Assembly (NCBI GenBank): GCA_019112865.1
Contig: DXIN01000018.1
Location: forward strand, 1-62,217
Direction of reading: 5' to 3'
Length of the DNA stretch: 62,217 bases
DNA from: Candidatus Helicobacter avicola
GTDB taxonomy: Bacteria; Campylobacterota; Campylobacteria; Campylobacterales; Helicobacteraceae
Shown: piece after piece, positions 36,173 through 45,835 of the stretch
Layout of the letters: every line of letters starts with the position of its first letter
Numbering within the stretch: the first letter of the stretch is position 1
The notes under the pieces: generated by a model
Told to the model about the DNA's origin: nothing
The model's database searches: none
Seen by the model: only the letters and a program-made list of their open reading frames with translations
Made by a program: the position numbers and the translations under genes

Positions 36173-36742
36173 ATGAGAAAAATAGCAATGGTGTGTGCTA
36201 TGCTATGTGGCATAATGAGTGCTGCAGAGTATGCTACCGAAGTGAAGAATCTCTATGTAGATTCTCAAGGATCAAAAGTGGTAGGGAAGTTGTTGCCGAC
36301 AACGCAGGTGCAGATTCTCAAAAAAGAAAATGGCAAGGTGTTGTTGGCTGTGGAGGGCTATGCGGAGGCTGGTTCGGATTTGGCAGTGTATTTTGCACCG
36401 GGTAAGAGAATCTTGAGCGTAGGGCTCACAAAAGATTCAGGGATTGCCTTGCAGAAAATTTCTTCTACACAGGCTAATGGCAAGACTTATGACAAAGTCA
36501 AGATGCAAGCATGGAGTGAAGAAGGGGCTTTGAGCGCAGATATTAATGGGCTTATGGCGCAGGCAAAGGATATGTATGAGCAAAATTGCTCTATGTGTCA
36601 TGGATTGCACTCTGTGAAAGAATATACTGCAAACCAATGGCCTAGTATGTTTAAATCAATGGCGGGACGCACAGCGATTGATAAAAAAGATTATCAGCTC
36701 GTGATTGAGTATCTCCAAAAAAACGCTAAAGATATGAAATAA
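36173..36742 (+). CDS. Monoheme c-type cytochrome, partner of the TorA-like reductase
   Basis: 189 residues. Signal peptide residues 1-17 (MRKIAMVCAMLCGIMSA). An SH3-like segment (residues 25-110), then one heme site CSMCHG near residue 142 and a possible Met ligand near the end (PSMFKSMAG). It matches the cytochrome found beside the TMAO/DMSO reductase of Campylobacter (Cj0265c/Cj0264c as I recall). Periplasmic; carries electrons from the quinol pool side to the reductase 18 bases downstream. Confidence 0.85.
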   Translation: MRKIAMVCAMLCGIMSAAEYATEVKNLYVDSQGSKVVGKLLPTTQVQILKKENGKVLLAVEGYAEAGSDLAVYFAPGKRILSVGLTKDSGIALQKISSTQANGKTYDKVKMQAWSEEGALSADINGLMAQAKDMYEQNCSMCHGLHSVKEYTANQWPSMFKSMAGRTAIDKKDYQLVIEYLQKNAKDMK

Positions 36743-36759
36743 CCTAAGAGGAGGGTATT

Positions 36760-39330
36760 ATGAAAAACATAACCAAACAAAATATGGGTGAAGTGAGGAA
36801 TACAGATTCTATTGATAGTAGCAGAAGGAGTGCATTGCGCACAATCGGGCTTTTTAGCACGGTGCCATTTATCGGTGGTGCGTGGATTGGGTGTGGTGAC
36901 TCTTCATCGTCTTCTGCTACTGCTGAAGCACCAACTATGAGTAGCTTTAGCACAGATTTGGTGCTTGATGGCGATGTTTATACAGCTGCACACTGGGGTG
37001 CTCTCAAAGTGAGTGTCAAGGGTGGCAAAATCGTAAAAAGCCAAAACGCCTTTAGTGGATTGGAGGCAAATCCACTCCAAGCAGTAACTGCGGATTTAGT
37101 CGATGGTAAATACACAAACAGAATCAAAGCACCTATGGTAAGAAAAAGCTATCTTGAAAAACAAGCAGGAAACAACAAACTACGAGGTGCTGATGAGTGG
37201 GTTGAAGTAAGCTATGAAGAAGCTATCAAGATTGTGAGTGATGAAATCAAACGCGTGCGCTCTAGCAAGGGTCCAACAGCAATTTATGGTGGCTCTTATG
37301 GCTGGAAATCAAGCGGAAATATGCACAATGCACGCACATTGCTTCATAGATTCTTAAATCTTGGTGGTGGCTTTGTAGGAGGCTTGGGAGATTATTCTAC
37401 TGGTGCTGCACAGGTGATTATGCCCCATGTGCTTGGGACACTGGAAGTGTATGAGCAACAAACTGCTTGGCCCCTAGTATTGGAGCATTCTCAAGTTGTG
37501 GTTATCTGGGGTGCAAATCCTGCTGATACACTTAGAATCGCTTGGTCATCAAACGATAATCAAGGTCTTGAGTATCTCAAAAAACTTCGCGATAGTGGCA
37601 AAAAAATTATTTGTATAGATCCTGCAAAAAGCTCAACCGTGCAGTTTTTTGGCTCTAAAGCAGAGCATATCGTAGTCGTGCCAAACACCGATGTGGCATT
37701 TATGCTGGGTATCATACATACAATGCTTACAAGTGGCAATTACGACAAAGATTTCATCGCAAATTATACAGAGGGCTTTGATAAGTTCCAAGACTATGTC
37801 GTAGGCAAAACTGATGGAGTTGCCAAAGATGCTCAATGGGCTTCGAGCATTTGTGGTGTGAGTGAAGAAAAAATCAAAGAGCTTGCGGAAGTGTTCTTTG
37901 GAAATCGCACAATGATTATGGGTGGCTGGAATATGCAGCGACAGCACCATGGTGAGCAAGCGCACTGGATGCTCGTGGTGCTAGCCTCTATGATTGGGCA
38001 AATCGGCTTACCTGGTGGAGGCTTTGGCTTTAGCTATCATTATAGCAATGGCGGTGCGCCTACGACAAACGCACCTGTGGTCGGTGGTATCTCCGTGGGT
38101 AAAGCTACTAGCGGTGGTGCAGAGTGGTTGAGTGATGGTTCAGCTGTCTCAATCCCTGTGGCACGCGTTACCGATATGCTTGCAAATCCGGGCAAAACTA
38201 TCCAACACAATGGCAAGGCAATCAAGTATCCTGAAATTGATTTCGTGTATTGGGCTGGAGGCAATCCATTTGTCCATCATCAAGACACAAATACGCTTTT
38301 GGCAGCGTGGAGAAAGCCTACGACGGTGGTTGTGCATGATATGTATTGGACACCTACGGCAAAAATGGCAGATGTTGTATTCCCTATCACGACACCTTAT
38401 GAGCGCAATGACATCACAATGAGCGGGGATTATTCAAATATGAATATCAATCCTATGAAGCAGGTGGTGGCACCGCTTGAAAAAGCAAAAAGTGATTACC
38501 AAGTGTTTTCGGATTTGGCAGAGGCTTGCGGGTTTGGTGCGCAATACACAGAAGGCAAAAGTGATATGGATTGGATTGAGGAATTTTACAATGCTGCTTA
38601 TGACAATGCACAAAAAGCTGGTGTGGTGATGGCTGATGGCAATGCAATGCCGGATTTCAAGACTTTTTGGGGTGCTAATAAACCGCTTGTCTTTGATGCG
38701 ACACCAGAGGGATTAGAGTTTGTGCGATATGCAGATTTTAGGGAAGATCCTATCCTCAATCCTCTAGGCACACCTAGTGGTAAGATTGAGATTTACTCTA
38801 AAACCATAGAAAAAATGAATTACAAAGATTGTAAGGCATTCCCACAATGGTTTGAACCAGCAGAGTGGAAAGGTATGAAAGAAAAAAGTGCAGAGTTTGC
38901 GCTCATCAGCCCACACCCAAGCTTGAGACTGCACTCACAGCTTGCCAATACAAGCTTGAGAGATGAGTATGCAGTCTCTGACAGGGAGCCTATTTGGATT
39001 AATCCTGCTGATGCCGAGGCAAAGGGAATCAAAAATGGCGATGTTGTGCGGGCATTTAACAAGCGCGGACAGATTCTCGTAGGTGCCGTGGTGAGCGACA
39101 TCGTGCCTCAAGGTGTAGTGAGAATCTATGAGGGTGCTTGGTATGATCCAGAGGACGCCGCTCAAGCAAATACGCTCTGTAAAAATGGTAATGCTAATGT
39201 GCTCACTATGGATATACCAACTTCCGAGCTTGCAAATGGCAATAGCGCTTGCACCGCGATGATTAATATCGAAAAATACACAGGCACAGCACCTAAAAAT
39301 ACAGCATTCTTGCCACCAAAAGGTGCGTAA
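36760..39330 (+). CDS. torA: Periplasmic molybdopterin reductase, TMAO/DMSO (TorA/BisC) family
   Basis: 856 residues. Tat signal SRRSALRTIGLF near residue 21. Seen: YGGSYGWKSSGNMHNA near residue 165, where this family has the serine ligand to molybdenum; VVIWGANPADTLRIAW; CIDPAKSSTVQFFG; and C-terminal NPADAEAKGIKNGDVVRAFN with GACTP-like end. No N-terminal 4Fe-4S cysteines, which is right for the TorA/BisC/DorA group. It reduces N- or S-oxides as terminal electron acceptor, receiving electrons from the cytochrome upstream. The true substrate (TMAO, DMSO, methionine or biotin sulfoxide) is not readable. Confidence 0.9.
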   Translation: MKNITKQNMGEVRNTDSIDSSRRSALRTIGLFSTVPFIGGAWIGCGDSSSSSATAEAPTMSSFSTDLVLDGDVYTAAHWGALKVSVKGGKIVKSQNAFSGLEANPLQAVTADLVDGKYTNRIKAPMVRKSYLEKQAGNNKLRGADEWVEVSYEEAIKIVSDEIKRVRSSKGPTAIYGGSYGWKSSGNMHNARTLLHRFLNLGGGFVGGLGDYSTGAAQVIMPHVLGTLEVYEQQTAWPLVLEHSQVVVIWGANPADTLRIAWSSNDNQGLEYLKKLRDSGKKIICIDPAKSSTVQFFGSKAEHIVVVPNTDVAFMLGIIHTMLTSGNYDKDFIANYTEGFDKFQDYVVGKTDGVAKDAQWASSICGVSEEKIKELAEVFFGNRTMIMGGWNMQRQHHGEQAHWMLVVLASMIGQIGLPGGGFGFSYHYSNGGAPTTNAPVVGGISVGKATSGGAEWLSDGSAVSIPVARVTDMLANPGKTIQHNGKAIKYPEIDFVYWAGGNPFVHHQDTNTLLAAWRKPTTVVVHDMYWTPTAKMADVVFPITTPYERNDITMSGDYSNMNINPMKQVVAPLEKAKSDYQVFSDLAEACGFGAQYTEGKSDMDWIEEFYNAAYDNAQKAGVVMADGNAMPDFKTFWGANKPLVFDATPEGLEFVRYADFREDPILNPLGTPSGKIEIYSKTIEKMNYKDCKAFPQWFEPAEWKGMKEKSAEFALISPHPSLRLHSQLANTSLRDEYAVSDREPIWINPADAEAKGIKNGDVVRAFNKRGQILVGAVVSDIVPQGVVRIYEGAWYDPEDAAQANTLCKNGNANVLTMDIPTSELANGNSACTAMINIEKYTGTAPKNTAFLPPKGA

Positions 39331-39340
39331 GATGTCTTAA

Positions 39341-39372
39341 GCAAGCTTGCCCCTCTTCTGGGGGTAACTTGC
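39341..39372 (+). terminator. Hairpin after torA, possible terminator
   Basis: GCAAGCTTGCCCC pairs imperfectly with GGGGGTAACTTGC across TCTTCT. No clear T-run follows, so termination is a guess; R2 copy 4 follows closely and may share the role. Confidence 0.35.
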
Positions 39373-39449
39373 ACCAATAAGTAGCAAGACCGCTATCTAT
39401 TGGTCTGTATCATTTATCCTTTGAGAATCTTGGGTGGCTTTTGGATTCT

Positions 39450-39600
39450 AATTATTTTATTGCAAGAACTGCGTTCTTGTTATCGCTCGTGGAGAGTGAA
39501 TCCAGCCTCACTCCGCTTACGCGCACATACATTATCTTTTTTTGAATCTCAAGATTACTTAGATTCTGTAATGTCGTTGGTTGCTTTAGATTCTATCATT
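39450..39600 (+). repeat. R2 structured repeat, copy 4
   Basis: Hairpin 1: CAAGAAC (39463-39469), loop TGC, GTTCTTG (39473-39479), perfect. Then TTATCGCTCGTGGAGAGTGAA and TCCA, with CTCACTCCGCTTACGCGC and ACATACATTAT, ending in an AGATTCT-rich tail with TGTCGTTGGTTGCTTTAG. Hairpin 1 differs in sequence from copies 2 and 5 but is equally complementary. Fills the gap between torA and recG; no gene seen. Confidence 0.8.
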
Positions 39601-41611
39601 CCGCTATGATAGTATTTACCTGTGCGATAAGTGTCTCATCACTACTAGGATCAAAAAATCTAAATTCATGACCACTTTGTTTCACACCACTTAGCAAATC
39701 CCCACTACTGCGATTTTTGAGGTCTAGCTCGGCAATTTCAAAGCCACTAAGTGTCTTGGCAAATGCCACAAGACGCGCGGTATCCTTAGCGGTAGTATAG
39801 AGAAAACAATAACCCTTAAGCCCATTGCGACTTACCCTGCCTCGAAGTTGGTGCAAGGTCGCTAACCCCAAGCGCTCGGGTGCGACAATCACTATCGTGC
39901 TAAGTTTAGGAAGTGAGATTCCTACCTCTACTACGGTGGTAGCGAGCAAGAGATTGCCTTTTGAAGCGAACTCTTCAAGCACTTTTTGTTTTTGTTTGTC
40001 TTTGCCAGAGGTTACATACACACCCTCAAAATGTTTAAACCAAAACTCCTGTCCTTGTGAAAGCGAGAGATAGTCGATATGCTCGCTTTCCTCCACCAAT
40101 GGGTAGATGATAATGGCTTGATGTCCTTGTGCGAACTCCTTGTGTAAGTGTGCCAAAAGTTTGGAGAAATCCGCTTTGCCTACGATGTGGGTTTGTATGT
40201 CTTTTTGAAATGGTAAATCTTTGATAATGCTGTGTTTGATATAGTGTGCATTCATCATAGCAAAGGTGCGTGGGATTGGCGTGGCAGAGAATTGCAGGGC
40301 GTGGGGCTTGGTATCTGTGGCACTAGAGAACATTTTTTCGAGTTTGTGTCGTTGGTTGGTGCCAAAGCGATGCTGCTCATCACTCATCACAAGTGCGAAT
40401 TTGCTGTAATCAAAATCCCTATACAAAATCGCCTGTGTGCCGATAACAAAATCAAAATCACAAGAATCTATCTCTTGAGAGAAAGTCCAATCCCCCACCT
40501 CCTCTTGTGTAAAAAGTGTGGGTTTCGTGGTTTGCAACGCATTTGTTTCTTGTGTGTGATTCTTGGATACATTGGGGAGGTTTTTGGTCTGTGCGGTAAT
40601 GAGCTTTAGCCTCACAAATGGTGGGAGAAATCGCTTCGCCTCCTCATAGAGCTGCTTGGCTAAAATGCTTGTGGGAGCCATTAGGATAGATTTATGTGGA
40701 TATGCCATCATCACTGCGCTTAAAATCACAATGGTTTTGCCACAACCCACATCACCCATAATAAGTCGCCGTGCTGCGACTTCGGAGGAAAGATCGGTAG
40801 CGATAGATTCTATAGCTTCGCTCTGTCCTTGCGTGAGGGCAAATGGCAATGAATCTATAAAGCTTTTGTAGTCGCCATTGCACACAAAGTTTGCTTTGAA
40901 GTGCAGGTTTTTGGTGCGTAGTCGCAGGATATGGTGCAAAATTTCGGCAAACTTCAAGGCTTCCAAATATACTCCAAAGTAGCCACTATGAGCCAAAAAC
41001 GCATTGACAAACTCTTGGGTGGGGTGGAATATCTCATAGAGCGCGTTTATATAAGGCTGGATAATACCACACGCCCGTAATGTGTCGTGCGTAATGAATG
41101 TGTTTAGGGTGTTTAGAATCTTGTTTTTGGCAGGAGTTGTTTTAAAATCCAAGGTGATAGCACCAAAATCGCTTATGGCTTTTGGCTGGGTTATGTGCCA
41201 AAACACGCCTTTTTGCTCAATTTTGCCATACACCACGCATTGCGCTCCCTCGCTAAAATTTTTATACATAAAAGGTTTTGGGTGAAAAAGTGTCATAGAG
41301 ATTTCTTGGTCAAAATCTAGGGCATATGCGAGAATCTTGAGATATGTTTTTTTGCCAAATCCCGCTTTGGTGCATTGCGAGATTTCCACACGCACCGCAC
41401 CAGTGGCATTGTGTGTGAGTGTGGGAAGCAAGGTCTTGTTTTGGTAGGCTTTTGGCGGATTGAGGAGGATATCAAAAAGTGTTTGTAATCCCATATCGTG
41501 GAGTTTATCAAGATTGATAGTGTTTTTTAGCGCGTGAGATTGTGTCGCATTGTCCTTAGATTCTATGAGGTTAATGATATGCTGGAGTTTGGCTTGCTGC
41601 AAAATATCCAA
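39596..41611 (-). CDS. recG: ATP-dependent DNA helicase RecG
   Basis: 671 residues. N-terminal wedge/OB region (QCTKAGFGKKTYLKILAY), helicase motif I MGDVGCGKTIVILSA, motif II VMSDEQHRFG, LQFSATPIPRTFAMM (motif III), and motifs in VVEVGISLPKLSTIVIVAPERLG and HQLRGRVSRNGLKG. RecG remodels stalled replication forks and branched DNA. Its last codons overlap the tail of R2 copy 4 by a few bases. Confidence 0.94.
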   Translation of the reverse strand: MDILQQAKLQHIINLIESKDNATQSHALKNTINLDKLHDMGLQTLFDILLNPPKAYQNKTLLPTLTHNATGAVRVEISQCTKAGFGKKTYLKILAYALDFDQEISMTLFHPKPFMYKNFSEGAQCVVYGKIEQKGVFWHITQPKAISDFGAITLDFKTTPAKNKILNTLNTFITHDTLRACGIIQPYINALYEIFHPTQEFVNAFLAHSGYFGVYLEALKFAEILHHILRLRTKNLHFKANFVCNGDYKSFIDSLPFALTQGQSEAIESIATDLSSEVAARRLIMGDVGCGKTIVILSAVMMAYPHKSILMAPTSILAKQLYEEAKRFLPPFVRLKLITAQTKNLPNVSKNHTQETNALQTTKPTLFTQEEVGDWTFSQEIDSCDFDFVIGTQAILYRDFDYSKFALVMSDEQHRFGTNQRHKLEKMFSSATDTKPHALQFSATPIPRTFAMMNAHYIKHSIIKDLPFQKDIQTHIVGKADFSKLLAHLHKEFAQGHQAIIIYPLVEESEHIDYLSLSQGQEFWFKHFEGVYVTSGKDKQKQKVLEEFASKGNLLLATTVVEVGISLPKLSTIVIVAPERLGLATLHQLRGRVSRNGLKGYCFLYTTAKDTARLVAFAKTLSGFEIAELDLKNRSSGDLLSGVKQSGHEFRFFDPSSDETLIAQVNTIIAE

Positions 41612-41626
41612 GCTAAGTCCTTGTGC

Positions 41627-42640
41627 CTAGCGTGTGATATAGCGCGCCATATCTAAGATTCTGTTTGCGTAACCGCATTCGTTATCATACCATGCCATAA
41701 CCTTAGCCATACCGCCTTCAAGCACAAATGTGAGGTCGCGAGCCACAATCGCACTATGCGTATCGCCAATAAAATCACTGCTCACTCTAAAGCTCTCATC
41801 AATTGCCAAAATTCCTGATAACTCCGATTTTGAGGCTTCTTCTAGGGCTTGATTTATAGAATCTGCGCTTGGATTTTTTCGGAGTTTGAGGCTAAAATCC
41901 ACCATTGAGACATCTGCTACTGGCACACGCACGCTATGCCCATGTAGCTTACCTTTGAGTTGTGGGAGGACTTTGTAGAGGGCTTTTGCCGCACCGGTGC
42001 TCGTGGGGATTATGTTTTGTGCAGCGGCTCTTGCGCGTCTTTTATCACTCCTGTGTGCGTTATCAAGGAGGTTTTGGTCATAAGTATAGCTGTGAATCGT
42101 GCTCAAAACCCCAGATTCTATCCCAAAGACGCAATCTAGCACCTTAGCGATGGGGGCTAGGGCGTTACTCGTGCAGGAGGCATTAGAGATGATAGCCTCG
42201 CTCTTGTATTGCATGTGATTAACTCCTAGCACGAAAGTAGGCGTGTCATCGGTCGCAGGAGCAGAGATGATGACTTTTTTCACTCCTTTTTGTAAATGTG
42301 TGTCCATACTCGCGCTATCAAGGAATTTACCGCTAGATTCTATCACAACATCAGCGGCACTAAAGTCTAAAGCTTCTCGTGCTATGTTAGTAAAAAGTGT
42401 GGTGGTGTAAGATTTCCCATCGTGGGTAAATGATAAAGTGCCTTGTGTAGGAGTGTGTGGTGTGTAGCAGACATCACGTAGAGGGCTAGTATGCACGCTA
42501 TCATACTCAAGCAAATGCGCTATCATCGCACCTTCGCTAATATCATGTGCTAGGATCACTTCCACATCACCACGCAAAACGCATGCACGAAAGATACTCC
42601 TACCCAATCGCCCAAGCCCATTTATTGCTATCTTTATCAT
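41627..42640 (-). CDS. gap: Glyceraldehyde-3-phosphate dehydrogenase
   Basis: 337 residues from ATG 42640 (GAGGAAG upstream); the 18 extra codons overlap the xerH end region. Seen: IKIAINGLGRLGRSIFR (NAD loop), SNASCTSNALAPIAKVL with the catalytic Cys, the catalytic His in LSTIHSYT, and WYDNECGYANRILDM. Consensus INGFGRIGR is INGLGRLGR here. Interconverts G3P and 1,3-bisphosphoglycerate. Confidence 0.95.
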   Translation of the reverse strand: MIKIAINGLGRLGRSIFRACVLRGDVEVILAHDISEGAMIAHLLEYDSVHTSPLRDVCYTPHTPTQGTLSFTHDGKSYTTTLFTNIAREALDFSAADVVIESSGKFLDSASMDTHLQKGVKKVIISAPATDDTPTFVLGVNHMQYKSEAIISNASCTSNALAPIAKVLDCVFGIESGVLSTIHSYTYDQNLLDNAHRSDKRRARAAAQNIIPTSTGAAKALYKVLPQLKGKLHGHSVRVPVADVSMVDFSLKLRKNPSADSINQALEEASKSELSGILAIDESFRVSSDFIGDTHSAIVARDLTFVLEGGMAKVMAWYDNECGYANRILDMARYITR

Positions 42641-42683
42641 TGCTTCCTCACTTTTGTAAAGTCTAGGCAAAATTTTAGCATAT

Positions 42684-43769
42684 TTACTTTTCAAAGTCGT
42701 CCATCACATTTGCTGCTTCCATAAGCCGTTGTTTGTCAAAATGCGTGTAGATTCTGCTTGTGTTGAGATTGGCGTGTCCTAGGGCTTCTTGCACCAGCAC
42801 CAAATCGTGTTTTTTGCTATAAAGCATCGTGGCAAAGGTGTGGCGGAGCATATGCGCACCCATCTTTTCTTTTTTGATACCAGCGTATTTGAGAATCTCA
42901 CCCAAAACCTGATACACACGCGCTTGTGTGAGCTTACCACCTTTGTTGTTGCAAAAGATGAGATTGTCTTCGATATTTTTATGTAGTGCGATTTCGCTAC
43001 GTTCTTGCATCCAAATGTGCATAAGAGAATCTATCTTTTCTTTTTTGATCATTGCAATACGCATTTTGTTGCCTTTACCGCGTATTTGAAACATCCAAAT
43101 GTCATCTTGAGGGATAAGATCTTTGGTGCGTAGGTTGAGTGCCTCACTCACGCGCATACCGGTGTAGATGATGACTTTGATGATGAGTTTATCACGTGCC
43201 ATACGGCTTGGGGGGAGTGGCGTGGTGTCGATAGATTCTAAAAATCGCTCAAGCTCACTTTCATCAAGATATGTAGGGAGTTTCTGTCCGCTGGCTTGAC
43301 TGATAAGGTGTCTTATAGCAAGTTTTATCCCAAACACAAACGAACCTTTGTTGTAGGAATTATGCCTATCAATATAGCCAAAAAATCCAATAAGCACGAT
43401 ACGATAGTTTTTTTTGCTCGCATCACTAAGTTTGGAGGTATAGACACTCAAAAAATCGATGATAAGCTCCTCATCAATGCGCGTGAGTGAATCCAAATGA
43501 AGTGTGGCAAGGTATTCATAGAGCTTGCGTAATGGTGTGCTAAAGAGATTGATGCCCACCAGCCCGACACTGCGCACTTTTTTGCACAAGTCAAGGAGGT
43601 CGTGTATGCTTTTGGGCGGGGTATTGAGAGCTTGGAGACATTGGAGAATGACTTCTTGATCACGCACTTGATGATTAGAGAGTGTGTTTATTTTCCAGCG
43701 GACAAAACGCCCCATCCAGCAGAGGAGATTTTGTTCAAAAGAGGGGTAAGATTCTAAAGGATATTGCAT
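42684..43769 (-). CDS. xerH: Tyrosine recombinase XerH
   Basis: 361 residues. N-terminal SAM-like domain, then catalytic residues: Arg in TGMRVSEALNL, HMLRHTFATML (His-x-x-Arg) and LGHANLNTSRIYTHF (His and nucleophile Tyr). The length and extended N-terminus match the single XerH enzyme of Helicobacter/Campylobacter that resolves chromosome dimers at difH. No dif site was recognised nearby. The gene is 44 bases upstream of gap. Confidence 0.9.
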   Translation of the reverse strand: MQYPLESYPSFEQNLLCWMGRFVRWKINTLSNHQVRDQEVILQCLQALNTPPKSIHDLLDLCKKVRSVGLVGINLFSTPLRKLYEYLATLHLDSLTRIDEELIIDFLSVYTSKLSDASKKNYRIVLIGFFGYIDRHNSYNKGSFVFGIKLAIRHLISQASGQKLPTYLDESELERFLESIDTTPLPPSRMARDKLIIKVIIYTGMRVSEALNLRTKDLIPQDDIWMFQIRGKGNKMRIAMIKKEKIDSLMHIWMQERSEIALHKNIEDNLIFCNNKGGKLTQARVYQVLGEILKYAGIKKEKMGAHMLRHTFATMLYSKKHDLVLVQEALGHANLNTSRIYTHFDKQRLMEAANVMDDFEK

Positions 43770-43843
43770 AAGATTTACGCCTATTGATATGAGATTTTGG
43801 CAGATTCTAGCACATTTGATACCATAATTTAGCTACATCTTGC

Positions 43844-43849
43844 TATAAT
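43844..43849 (+). promoter_or_regulatory. Promoter -10 box for folE
   Basis: TATAAT with an extended TGC (TTGCTATAATCGC), 33 bases before the folE ATG. The cleanest promoter in the window. Confidence 0.7.
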
Positions 43850-43881
43850 CGCACTTTCATTCAGACTTTTTAGGACTATGT

Positions 43882-44439
43882 ATGCAAGAGGTATTGCAAG
43901 ATTTTGAGCAGTTTTTTGCAAAGTTATGTAAGCATATGGGCGAAGATAGTAATCGTGAGGGGCTAAAAGACACACCAAAACGGATTATAGAATCTTTCCA
44001 AACGCTTTTTGGGGGCTATGTGCAAAACCCAAAAGAATTGCTAGGTGCGACTTTTGAAGAGGGATTATGCGATGAGATGGTGATTGCAAAGAATATTGAG
44101 TTTTATTCAATGTGTGAGCATCATCTGCTACCTTTTTTTGGGCATATTAGTATCGGCTATATTCCAGATAAACATCTTGCGGGGATTAGCTCATTGGTGC
44201 GATTGGTGGAGAGCTTTGCGCGAAGACTGCAGATTCAAGAAAGACTAACCGAGCAAATCGCACAATGTCTCTTAGAAGTCTTGCAACCAAAAGGTGTTAT
44301 CGTGGTGTGTGAAGCCCAGCATTTGTGTATGAGTATGCGTGGCGTGCGTAAAAATCCGCAGATTATCACAAGTGCATTGCGAGGGTTGTTTAAGCGAGAT
44401 CCTAAGACACGCGCAGAGTTTATGCAGCTTATTCAATAA
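43882..44439 (+). CDS. folE: GTP cyclohydrolase I
   Basis: 185 residues. Zinc site YSMCEHHLLPFFG near residue 75 and the second half VVCEAQHLCMSMRGV near residue 143; also LAGISSLVRLVESFARRLQ. Converts GTP to dihydroneopterin triphosphate for folate and related cofactors. Confidence 0.96.
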   Translation: MQEVLQDFEQFFAKLCKHMGEDSNREGLKDTPKRIIESFQTLFGGYVQNPKELLGATFEEGLCDEMVIAKNIEFYSMCEHHLLPFFGHISIGYIPDKHLAGISSLVRLVESFARRLQIQERLTEQIAQCLLEVLQPKGVIVVCEAQHLCMSMRGVRKNPQIITSALRGLFKRDPKTRAEFMQLIQ

Positions 44440-44476
44440 TATTTTAGATTTAAGTTATAGATTTTTGGAGGAGAGA

Positions 44477-45835
44477 ATGGCGCAAAAGAATGTCAATATG
44501 GGCAAAGATTCAATCTATCGCTTGTTTTTTTATTTTTTCATACCGAATCTGTGCGCGATGATAGCACTTTCGACTTATTCGATGGTCGATGGGATTTTTG
44601 TGGGTAAGGCATTAGGACGGGAAGCATTGGCTGCTATTGGGGTGTGTTGGCCTGTATTTCCGGTAATGATTGCTTTTGAATTGCTCTTTGGTATGGGAGC
44701 GGCGAGTATCGCGTCATTTTATCTGGGTAGAGGGCAGGAGCATCGCGCACGGATTATGTTTAGCTCGGTGTGTTATTTCGCTGGGAGCAGTAGCCTTATT
44801 TTTGGTGTAGTGTTGTTTTGCAATACTGAATCTATTGCCTATGAGTTGGGAGCAAATAGCGAGATTCTTACCTATGTGGTGGAGTATTTGCAAGTAATCT
44901 TTTTGGGTTCGTTTATCGTGGTGCTTCACCCTTTGCTTGATATTTTTGCGATTAATGACAAGCGTCCGGTATTAGCAATGGTGGCAATGATTGTGGGTGC
45001 AGCAAGCAATATCGTGCTTAATTATTTCTTTTTATTTGTGTTAGAGCTTGGGATTGCTGGATCTGCTTTGGCGACAATACTTGGGCATGGTATTGGTATG
45101 TGTATTTTGCTCACACATTTTGTGCTAAAGAGGGGCAAGATTTATTTTGTGAGAATCTTTAAGATTCGCTCGGTGTTTGCTTCTATGCGTAATGGACTTC
45201 CTCAAAGTTTTGCAGAGATTAGTGTGAGTGCTGTGATGCTGCTTTTTAATCGCACACTCAAAGAGATTGGTGGGACAGACGCGCTCTCGGTATATAGTAT
45301 TTTGATGTATAGTGGTATGGTGGTTTTTACCGTGGTGCTTTCTTGTGCGCAGGGAGTGCAGCCTATCGCGAGCTTTAATTATGGAGCGCGAGAGTATATG
45401 CGTGTGAAAAAAATCTATTTTTTCGTGCTTGGTTTTGCCACAATAAGCGGTCTTGTGCTGTATCTTGCCTCAAAGCTTTTTGATAATGCGCTTGTTAGCC
45501 TCTTTTTGCGTCCTGATACCCAGCACCTTTTGGAACCTACCACACACGCGTTGCATATTTACTTTGTGGGCTTTGTCTTTTTGGGCTTTAATCTTGTGAG
45601 TTCGATTTTTTTGCAATCTATCCAAAGACCGCTAAGTTCTTTTGTGGTAACGATTGCGACCAATCTTGTATTTGTCGTGATTTTGCTTGAAATTTTGAGC
45701 AGGATTTGGGGACTTGATGGCGTGTGGTGGAGCTATCCACTTTCGTTTATGTGTGCGAGTTTGGTAACACTTGGTGTTATGGTGTATGAATTTAGGCGAG
45801 GGACATTAAGAAATGCAAGCAATTATACTCTTTGA
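44477..45835 (+). CDS. MATE-family efflux transporter
   Basis: 452 residues from ATG 44477 with GGAGGAG eight bases upstream; the longer frame overlapping folE is rejected. Twelve membrane segments, with LSTYSMVDGIFVGKALG near the start and the internal repeat PLSSFVVTIATNLVF. Na+- or H+-driven export of drugs or metabolites. Overlaps the next gene by 23 bases. Confidence 0.88.
   Translation: MAQKNVNMGKDSIYRLFFYFFIPNLCAMIALSTYSMVDGIFVGKALGREALAAIGVCWPVFPVMIAFELLFGMGAASIASFYLGRGQEHRARIMFSSVCYFAGSSSLIFGVVLFCNTESIAYELGANSEILTYVVEYLQVIFLGSFIVVLHPLLDIFAINDKRPVLAMVAMIVGAASNIVLNYFFLFVLELGIAGSALATILGHGIGMCILLTHFVLKRGKIYFVRIFKIRSVFASMRNGLPQSFAEISVSAVMLLFNRTLKEIGGTDALSVYSILMYSGMVVFTVVLSCAQGVQPIASFNYGAREYMRVKKIYFFVLGFATISGLVLYLASKLFDNALVSLFLRPDTQHLLEPTTHALHIYFVGFVFLGFNLVSSIFLQSIQRPLSSFVVTIATNLVFVVILLEILSRIWGLDGVWWSYPLSFMCASLVTLGVMVYEFRRGTLRNASNYTL

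Noticed and set aside
42684-43769. Integron or mobile-element integrase
   Set aside because: Length and sequence fit the chromosomal XerH, with no attachment sites or cargo nearby.
43770-43881. difH site near xerH
   Set aside because: No convincing dif-like palindrome could be recognised here or in nearby gaps.
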